From Candidatus Omnitrophota bacterium (GTDB lineage: Bacteria > Ratteibacteria > UBA8468 > MWAK01), in assembly GCA_018829455.1 (NCBI GenBank), contig JAHJUB010000112.1:1-11631 (forward strand): a stretch of 11,631 nucleotides of DNA, given 5' to 3'. The number at the start of each line of letters is the position of its first letter. The first letter of the stretch is position 1. Below are positions 6,766 to 11,631 of this stretch, piece after piece. Both the position numbers and the translations under genes were made by a program. The notes under the pieces are model-generated. The model was not told where the DNA came from and did no database searches. It was given only the letters and a program-made list of their open reading frames with translations.

Positions 6766-9144
6766 TTATGGGAATATTAACCGGAATACTTCCGAAATGT
6801 TTTCCACCGGGATGATTTCCAGGTTGGCCAATTCTTCCTTCGGTATTTCCGCAAGTTCCCGCTGATTGTCCTTGGGAATAAGCACTCTTTTGATGTTTGC
6901 CCGGGATGCTGCCAACAGTTTTACCCGCAGACCGCCGATGGGCATAATTTTGCCCCTCAGGGTGATTTCACCGGTCATCGCCAGGTCGCCGGGGACCGGT
7001 ACTTGAGTCAGGCAAGAAGCCAGAGCCGTGGCGATGGTGATGCCGGCGGAGGGTCCGTCTTTGGGCACGGCCCCGGAAGGGATATGGATGTGCAAATCAT
7101 TCCGGCGGTAAAACTCCTGGTCAAGTTTTAACTCATCTATGTGCAGGCGCACCAGACTCAAGGCGATTCGGCAGGATTCCTTCATTACCTCGCCGAGCCG
7201 CCCGGTGATGATGAGGTTACCCCGGCCTTTTAAGGCGCTCACTTCGGTGAAAAGAACGTCCCCGCCGTATTCGGTCCAGGCGAGGCCGGTTACTACTCCG
7301 ACCTTGGCGGATAAATCGGAACCCTCGCTCCAGTACTGGGGAACGCCGAGGTATTTTGCCACCCGCTTCTTATTAATTTTGGTGCGGTCTTCCATCTTTT
7401 TGCCGCTCAGTTCTTTTTCTTTGACCACTTTCCGGCAAATGGTGGCAATCTGGCGCTGCAGGCTTCTTACGCCGGCTTCACGGGTGTATGACCTGGCAAT
7501 TTCGTTGATTGCTTCGTCTGAAAAGGTAACTTCCTCCGGCTGTAAACCGTTGGCGATTATCTCCTTAGGCACCAGGAATTTTTTGGCAATCTCCATCTTT
7601 TCGGAAGTGGTGTAGCCGGGCAGGTTGATAATTTCCATCCGGTCCAGCAGCGGCGGCGGTATCGTCGCCTCGTTATTGGCGGTAGTTATAAACAGGACCT
7701 GTGACAGGTCAAAATCAACCTCCAGGTAATGGTCGTTGAAAGTGTTATTCTGTTCCGGGTCCAATACTTCCAGGAGCGCGGAGGAAGGGTCCCCGCGGAA
7801 ATCCGACCCGATCTTATCCACTTCGTCCAGCAGAAAAACCGGGTTTTTCACGCCGGCTTTACGCAGGGACTGGATGATGCGTCCGGGCAGGGAACCGATG
7901 TAAGTCCTCCGGTGTCCGCGGATTTCCGCTTCATCGCGGACCCCGCCCAGCGAAATCCTGGTGAACTGCCGGTCCAGGGCGCGGGCAACCGATTTGCCCA
8001 GGGAAGTTTTACCGCTTCCGGGCGGTCCGACAAAACAGATAATCGGGCCCTTAAGTTTGGCGTTTCTTTTCCGCACCGCCAGATATTCCAGAATGCGTTC
8101 TTTTGGTTTCTGAAGTCCGTAATGGTCTTCGTTTAAGATTTCCCCCGCGCGCTTGATGTCAAGATTATCCGCGGTGCTCTTCTGCCAGGGAAGGTTAATC
8201 AGCCAGTCCAGGTAGTTTCGGATAACCGTGGCTTCCGGAGAGAGGCTCATCATCTTGGAAAAGCGGTCCAGTTCTTCCTGGGCTTTCTTCTTGACCGGCT
8301 CCGGCATGCCGGCGGCTTCAACCTTCTCCTGTAAAGCTTTTACTTCCGAGGTCTCCGTCTCCTTGCCTAATTCCTGCTGGATGGTCTTCATCTGTTCCTG
8401 CAGAATGTAGTCTCGCTGGTTCTTTTCAATCTTTTTGAAGACCTCTCCCTGTATCTGCCTCTGGACTTCCAGAACTTCAATCTCCTTATTCAGTATTTTC
8501 AGGATGAGCCGCAGCCGGGGAGTAATTTCGTTGATGTCCAGAATTTGCGCCTTATCCTCTTTTTTCAGAGGCAGGTATCCGGCCACCATGTCGCTCAGTT
8601 TTTCCGGTTCGTCCGCGGAAAAGATACTGCCCAGAACCTCTCGGGGCAGGATCGGATTTACCTGGAGATATTTTTCCAGGGCTTCCACCAGGAGACGAAC
8701 CAGGGCTTCTTCTTCGGTGCCTCTTTCCCGGACGATGACCATGGGTTCAACCGAAACGGCGAAGAAACGGTTTTCCGATTGGACCTGGGTCACTTTTACC
8801 CGGAAGAGCGACTCAACCAACAGTTTCATCTGGCCGTTTGACTGACGCATTACTTGAAGAATCCGGGCCAGAATCGCGACCGGAAATAGGTCTGATTCAA
8901 TTGGTTCCTCAACTTCGGCGTTCTTCTGGAAAACCAGGACCACCAGGTTGTCCAAACTCTGCGCTTCTTCCACCGCGTTGACGGTTTTTTGGCGGCCTAC
9001 CAAGAGGGGCGTCACCATCCCGGGGAAGATTACGATGTCTCGCAGGGGAATGGCCGGCATCACTTTCCGCAGTTTAATTTCGGCGCTGTTCGGCTCGTCC
9101 TTCTGATTTTTTCTGAAATTATTGTTTCGCAGTAATTTGGCCAT
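6766..9144 (-). CDS. lon: ATP-dependent Lon protease (LonA)
   Basis: Lon degrades misfolded and selected regulatory proteins in the cytosol as a homohexamer. With the start chosen here the protein has 792 residues, a normal LonA length. An N-terminal substrate domain (about 30-225, PAIPLRDIVIFPGMV) is followed by a coiled region, an AAA+ module with Walker A GPPGSGKT (373-380) and Walker B LLDEVDK (438-444), and a C-terminal Ser-Lys protease. The dyad is S699 in PKDGPSAG and K742 in GGLRVKLLAA, 43 residues apart as in E. coli. The start is the ATG at 9142-9144, because GGAGG precedes it with an 8-nt spacer. An ATG at 9183 would add 13 residues (MTQIVQNDTEELD), but it falls in a TCATTCTGA repeat and lacks an SD. 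The gene sits between clpP and the GIDE gene. Confidence 0.97.
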   Translation of the reverse strand: MAKLLRNNNFRKNQKDEPNSAEIKLRKVMPAIPLRDIVIFPGMVTPLLVGRQKTVNAVEEAQSLDNLVVLVFQKNAEVEEPIESDLFPVAILARILQVMRQSNGQMKLLVESLFRVKVTQVQSENRFFAVSVEPMVIVRERGTEEEALVRLLVEALEKYLQVNPILPREVLGSIFSADEPEKLSDMVAGYLPLKKEDKAQILDINEITPRLRLILKILNKEIEVLEVQRQIQGEVFKKIEKNQRDYILQEQMKTIQQELGKETETSEVKALQEKVEAAGMPEPVKKKAQEELDRFSKMMSLSPEATVIRNYLDWLINLPWQKSTADNLDIKRAGEILNEDHYGLQKPKERILEYLAVRKRNAKLKGPIICFVGPPGSGKTSLGKSVARALDRQFTRISLGGVRDEAEIRGHRRTYIGSLPGRIIQSLRKAGVKNPVFLLDEVDKIGSDFRGDPSSALLEVLDPEQNNTFNDHYLEVDFDLSQVLFITTANNEATIPPPLLDRMEIINLPGYTTSEKMEIAKKFLVPKEIIANGLQPEEVTFSDEAINEIARSYTREAGVRSLQRQIATICRKVVKEKELSGKKMEDRTKINKKRVAKYLGVPQYWSEGSDLSAKVGVVTGLAWTEYGGDVLFTEVSALKGRGNLIITGRLGEVMKESCRIALSLVRLHIDELKLDQEFYRRNDLHIHIPSGAVPKDGPSAGITIATALASCLTQVPVPGDLAMTGEITLRGKIMPIGGLRVKLLAASRANIKRVLIPKDNQRELAEIPKEELANLEIIPVENISEVFRLIFP

Positions 9145-9152
9145 ATCTAGTT

Positions 9153-9157
9153 CCTCC
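9153..9157 (-). promoter_or_regulatory. Shine-Dalgarno fixing the lon start
   Basis: GGAGG (context CGGAGGAAC) lies 8 nt before the ATG at 9144. It lies inside the longest reading frame that starts at 9183, so it argues for the shorter Lon. Confidence 0.8.
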
Positions 9158-9210
9158 GTGTCATTCTGAACGATTTGTGTCATTCTGAGCTGCTTCTGCG
9201 AAGAATCTCG
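9158..9210. repeat. TGTCATTCTGA...GAAGAATCTCG repeat between clpP and lon
   Basis: The word GTGTCATTCTGA occurs twice (9158-9169 and 9177-9188). The second copy continues to a GAAGAATCTCG end (9200-9210). The same repeat, with the same two ends and a shorter middle, is at 11137-11166. Its left end overlaps the spurious N-terminal extension of lon. Confidence 0.8.
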
Positions 9211-9229
9211 TTGTTAAAGAGAAGTTTTT

Positions 9230-9820
9230 CTATTCACTGTTTTTCTGTTTGCTCAGGACGGCGTCGCAAATTCCATACGCAACCGCATCTTCCGCTGACA
9301 TATAGAAATCCCGGTCGGTATCCGCGGCAATCCGGCGCATTGATTTACCGGTGTGGTTGGAAAGAATTTTATTTACCCGGTCATGCAGCCGGAGCATTTC
9401 CCTGGCATGGATGGATGTGGCCGAGACGTCACCCTGGAACCCGCCCCAGGGCTGGTGGATGAGCACCCGGCCGTTGGGAAGAATAAATCTTTTCCCTCTG
9501 GTTCCTCCGGTCAAAAGGACGGCCGCCATGCTGCTAGCTTGCCCCAGACAGTAGGTGGCAACCTCTACTCCGACAAACTGCATCGTGTCATAGATTGCCA
9601 GGCCTGCGGTTATTTCGCCGCCCGGGCTGTTGATGTAAAGGTGAATGTCCTTTTTGGGAGATTCGCTCTGGAGGAAGAGCATTTGGGCGACCACCAGGTT
9701 GGCTACCTGGTCGTCAATCTGGGTGCCGACAAAGATAATCCGGTCCTTTAAGAGCCGGGAATAGATGTCGTACGACCGTTCCCCGGTCGGCGTATTTTCA
9801 ATCACAAAAGGAATTAGCAT
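9230..9820 (-). CDS. clpP: ATP-dependent Clp protease proteolytic subunit ClpP
   Basis: ClpP is the tetradecameric serine peptidase that degrades proteins fed to it by a Clp ATPase such as ClpX. With the ATG at 9818-9820 the protein has 196 residues and starts MLIPFVIENT, as usual for the family. The triad is S97 in GQASSMAA, H122 in LIHQPWGG and D171 in DTDRD, with exactly the spacing known from E. coli. The oligomerisation and handle regions look intact, and no propeptide is evident. A longer TTG-started frame (to 9832) is less likely, because its TTG overlaps the GGAGG that serves the ATG 5 nt further on. The gene follows tig after a repeat and precedes lon; no clpX lies between them. Confidence 0.97.
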   Translation of the reverse strand: MLIPFVIENTPTGERSYDIYSRLLKDRIIFVGTQIDDQVANLVVAQMLFLQSESPKKDIHLYINSPGGEITAGLAIYDTMQFVGVEVATYCLGQASSMAAVLLTGGTRGKRFILPNGRVLIHQPWGGFQGDVSATSIHAREMLRLHDRVNKILSNHTGKSMRRIAADTDRDFYMSAEDAVAYGICDAVLSKQKNSE

Positions 9821-9825
9821 ATAGG

Positions 9826-9830
9826 CCTCC
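9826..9830 (-). promoter_or_regulatory. Shine-Dalgarno fixing the clpP start
   Basis: GGAGG (context TTGGAGGCCTATATG) lies 5 nt before the ATG at 9820 and overlaps the alternative TTG at 9832. Confidence 0.8.
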
Positions 9831-9841
9831 AATTTTACGGA

Positions 9842-9952
9842 GTCATTGCGAGGAGCGTTGTTGGCGACGTGGCAATCCCAACCTTACAACAAGATTGCTT
9901 CGCAAAACGCGCTCGCAATGACAAATTTAAGTATTGCGCTCGCAATGACAAA
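9842..9952. repeat. GTCATTGCGAG inverted repeat between tig and clpP
   Basis: The element starts GTCATTGCGAG (9842-9852) and closes with CTCGCAATGAC (9912-9922), an exact reverse complement. Internal words GGCAATCCC and AAGATTGC form a partial inner pair. The right end is duplicated: GCGCTCGCAATGACAAA occurs at 9909-9925 and 9936-9952, a 27-base period. It is a relative of the nested repeat at 436-519. It ends 7 bases before the tig stop codon. Confidence 0.85.
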
Positions 9953-9959
9953 CATATCC

Positions 9960-10952
9960 TTACGCCCTTATAATTACCGGCTTCTTAATCAACAGGGAGC
10001 GTTTTTTCAAAAGGGTCAAAGTTCTTTCAATGCGGATTTGGCCCTTCAGTTCCTCACGTTGCTCTGCGTTTATACCGGCCGCAAACTCTTCTTTTTCTTT
10101 GCCGGCCATCTTCGCCAGGATTTCAATCCGCTTATCGGCGTCTTCTTCACTGACCTCCACCTTTTCCCGTTTGGCAACTTCGGCCAGGACGAAGGAGGCC
10201 CTTACTTCTTTTTCAGCCCGGGGTTTTATCTTTTCAAAAAGTTCCGAGGCGATTTTTTTCTGCTCCGCCTCATTCTTTGTCTTGAGGTCCGGCGTGTTCC
10301 CCAATTCCCGGCGCACAAGTTCAATCGTTCTTTCGTTGACCAGGCTCTCCGGCGCCGCAAACTTGGAACGGCTGAGGAGTTGTTCCACGAGCCGGTCGTC
10401 TTCCTCCTGACCGGCCATTGCCTGGGCCTGGTACTCCAGCCGCTGGCGCAAACTGTTTTTCATGTTCTCGCGCGCCCTTAAATCACGCGCTTCTATCTGA
10501 AGTTTCGGGTTGTGAGTCAGGACTTCTTCCAGCACCCGGTTGACCTCTTCTTCGGTAATCTGCAGTTCCTTCTTTTCCAGGGAGAGGCCGCTGTACGATT
10601 CCAGTTCCACCTCCGGCGCGATGTCAAAGGCGGCGGTGTAAGCAAGCCGCTCTTCCGTCAGCTCCACTTCGGTTATTTCCGGCTCGCTGACCGGCTTAAG
10701 ACCCTGCGCTTCAAGCGCTTTCTGATATGTTTCCGGGATTAATTTTCCCACAACTTCCTTACTAATAACATCCCGGTACCGCTCCTTGATTATTTCCCGG
10801 GGCGCTTTACCGGGCCGGAATCCGGGAATTTGCGCGGCTTTTCCCGCGCCCCGGATTACTTCCTGATAGGTCTTCTTTACGGTCTCCGGTTCAACCTCAA
10901 TCCGCAGCTGCCGCCGGCAGCCCTCCAGTACCTTCAGTTCTGTTTTTACCAT
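9960..10952 (-). CDS. tig: Trigger factor lacking the PPIase domain
   Basis: Trigger factor binds the ribosome exit site through L23 and shields nascent chains. This protein has 330 residues, about 100 fewer than the usual trigger factor. The N-terminal ribosome-binding domain (about 1-115) is intact, with GFRPGKAP at 44-51. The C-terminal chaperone arms also look complete (about 116-330, rich in E/K helices). The FKBP-type PPIase domain, normally inserted near residue 150, is missing: LQITEEEVNRVLEEVLTHNP runs directly into RENMKNSLRQRLEYQAQAM. The frame is continuous, so this is a clean domain absence rather than a broken gene. The ATG at 10952 has no SD in the 20 bases upstream (CTACATAAAAACC... 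context), which is unusual beside its neighbours. It is the first gene of the proteostasis block. Confidence 0.9.
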   Translation of the reverse strand: MVKTELKVLEGCRRQLRIEVEPETVKKTYQEVIRGAGKAAQIPGFRPGKAPREIIKERYRDVISKEVVGKLIPETYQKALEAQGLKPVSEPEITEVELTEERLAYTAAFDIAPEVELESYSGLSLEKKELQITEEEVNRVLEEVLTHNPKLQIEARDLRARENMKNSLRQRLEYQAQAMAGQEEDDRLVEQLLSRSKFAAPESLVNERTIELVRRELGNTPDLKTKNEAEQKKIASELFEKIKPRAEKEVRASFVLAEVAKREKVEVSEEDADKRIEILAKMAGKEKEEFAAGINAEQREELKGQIRIERTLTLLKKRSLLIKKPVIIRA

Positions 10953-10971
10953 AAAGTTTATTGGTTTTTAT

Positions 10972-11062
10972 GTAGGGGATGGGCTGTAACTCCCCCCTGA
11001 CAAGGGGGGCGAGGGGGGTTATCCGTCCCCTCCCGCGGGCGGGGATGTAACCCCGCCCCTAC
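10972..11062. repeat. Stack of G/C-rich palindromes upstream of tig
   Basis: Three units abut. First comes GTAGGGGATGGGCTGTAAC (10972-10990). Second is a hairpin with 7-bp arms CCCCCCT and AGGGGGG (10992-10998 and 11003-11009), followed by CGAGGGGGGTT. Third is a hairpin with arms GGGCGGGG and CCCCGCCC (11037-11044 and 11051-11058) with a 6-nt loop, ending CCTAC. The last is a relative of the GTAGGGGC family at 144 and 11442. They start about 20 bp from the tig ATG, so the promoter of tig must lie within or beyond them; I cannot name a clear -35/-10 pair. Confidence 0.7.
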
Positions 11063-11072
11063 AAAAACGCTC

Positions 11073-11128
11073 TGTCATTCCCGCACCGAAACGCATGTCA
11101 TTCCCGCGTGTTTTAGGCGGGAATCCAA
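11073..11128. repeat. GTCATTCCCGC repeat, one and a half copies
   Basis: GTCATTCCCGC occurs at 11074-11084 and again at 11097-11107. The second forms a hairpin with arms ATTCCCGC (11100-11107) and GCGGGAAT (11117-11124). It is a widely dispersed type of bacterial palindrome, here partly duplicated. Confidence 0.7.
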
Positions 11129-11136
11129 ACTTCTCT

Positions 11137-11166
11137 TGTCATTCTGAGCGTAAGCGAAGAATCTCG
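11137..11166. repeat. TGTCATTCTGAGC...GAAGAATCTCG repeat
   Basis: It has the same two ends as the repeat between clpP and lon (9158-9210), with a short middle (GTAAGC). It is the last unit of the right-hand repeat stack. Confidence 0.75.
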
Positions 11167-11193
11167 TAGTGTAACTCCTCAGGAGAATTATTT

Positions 11194-11376
11194 TTAAATT
11201 TCTTCAGCTTTCCAACTTTCATTTATTTTACAGTCAATTTCTGCAATAGAAAAATTAAATTCTTTTCTGTCTTCATCTGTAGAGAGATCATGGATATCGC
11301 CTGTATAGAATTCCACAATACGCTTTGCTCGTTCTTCTGTTTCAGCAGTAACAGTAATCACGTATCCTTTTGTCAA
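11194..11376 (-). CDS. Small AT-rich ORF of unknown function, maybe 5'-truncated
   Basis: I do not recognise this 60-residue frame. It is rich in charged residues (E, D, K) and contains ETEERAKRIVEFYTGDIHD, which looks like a genuine soluble protein rather than chance sequence. The only start in frame is TTG at 11376, without an SD. The same frame stays open upstream to about 11454, reading FIINGLQSKFLGNQVTL just before the TTG, and is then stopped by a TGA inside the repeat at 11442-11491. The natural start may therefore have been lost when the repeat arrived. By eye the GC content is about one third, well below the neighbours, which suggests transfer. It lies downstream of the methyltransferase remnant. 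Confidence 0.45.
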   Translation of the reverse strand: MTKGYVITVTAETEERAKRIVEFYTGDIHDLSTDEDRKEFNFSIAEIDCKINESWKAEEI

Positions 11377-11398
11377 AGTAACTTGATTGCCTAGGAAT

Positions 11399-11575
11399 TT
11401 ACTTTGGAGACCGTTGATAATAAAGGGTTTTAGTAAGAAATGTAGGGGCTTGATTCATCAAGCCCGCGGGTCGGATAAATCCGACCCCTACTATTAAATC
11501 AACAGAATTATCATTTAGCGTTTTTAGCACTTTCCGAGAGTCGCCGAGTAAAATTTTAGTGGTTATGTCACGCAT
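11399..11575 (-). pseudogene. 5' remnant of a DNA methyltransferase, cut by a repeat
   Basis: A frame starting ATG at 11575 encodes 58 residues. The first 28 include GDSRKVLKTLNDNSVDLI, the usual lead-in to the TSPPY catalytic motif of amino-group (N4-cytosine/N6-adenine) DNA methyltransferases. Just where that motif should follow, the frame enters the palindromic repeat 11442-11491, reads translated repeat (VGVGFIRPAG...), and ends at TAA 11399-11401. The catalytic residues and all later motifs are absent, so the product cannot be an active enzyme. No strong SD is seen before the ATG. The start is 56 bp from the window edge. The match rests on a short motif, hence moderate confidence. Confidence 0.55.
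11442..11491. repeat. Two-hairpin GTAGGGGC repeat interrupting AT-rich DNA
   Basis: This is a 50-bp unit bounded by GTAGGGG and CCCCTAC. The first hairpin has arms GGGCTTGAT and ATCAAGCCC (11446-11454 and 11457-11465), followed by GCGGG. The second has arms GTCGGAT and ATCCGAC (11470-11476 and 11479-11485). It has the same layout as 144-208, but the first stem differs on both arms in a compensating way. It lies between the methyltransferase remnant and the small ORF. Confidence 0.8.
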
Positions 11576-11631
11576 AGTTTATTCGCTCAGATTGAACTAA
11601 ATATGCAATATTTGAGGCAGTTACGTTTTTG

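Noticed and set aside
9846..10481. 211-codon plus-strand frame
   Set aside because: It lies antisense to tig, begins in a repeat, and its low-complexity F/L-rich product shows no family signature. The minus-strand tig match is clear.
10953..11000. Sigma-70 promoter for tig
   Set aside because: TACATA could be a -10 box, but no -35 box lies at an acceptable distance; TTGTCA is about 23 bp away and TTACAG only 9.

Overview
This window comes from a bacterial chromosome. It looks like an assembled genome of an uncultivated lineage: the genes are ordinary housekeeping genes of roughly 50% GC, but nearly every gap between them is filled with short palindromic repeats. RNase Y, a GIDE/LemA pair and a SerA beside a class V aminotransferase would fit a candidate phylum such as Omnitrophota or a neighbour. 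That placement is a low-confidence guess, because no marker gene here settles it. No rRNA, tRNA, CRISPR array or transposase gene was seen.

All eight well-supported genes lie on the minus strand, so they read from right to left. The first block is protein quality control: trigger factor (tig), ClpP protease and Lon protease, then a two-span GIDE-domain membrane protein with an EF-hand, then LemA. The second block is serine/one-carbon metabolism: a class V aminotransferase followed 2 bp later by D-3-phosphoglycerate dehydrogenase (serA). The last gene is RNase Y (rny). Spacing within lon-GIDE-lemA (16 and 11 bp) and aminotransferase-serA (2 bp) points to co-transcription. The tig-clpP, clpP-lon, lemA-aminotransferase and serA-rny gaps all carry repeats.

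Both window ends are repeat-rich. The left end (1-576) holds at least six palindromes, including one repeat nested inside another. The right end (10953-11631) holds a tandem stack of five different repeats. Beyond it lies an AT-rich, probably foreign segment with a small unknown ORF and the first about 28 codons of what looks like a DNA methyltransferase, cut off by a repeat.

Points most worth attention: a trigger factor with no PPIase domain; tig-clpP-lon without clpX; an EF-hand inside a bacterial GIDE protein placed between lon and lemA; repeats that overlap or shift apparent start codons (lon, GIDE gene); and the methyltransferase remnant. The starts of lon and clpP are placed internally to the longest ORF because strong Shine-Dalgarno (SD) sites select them.
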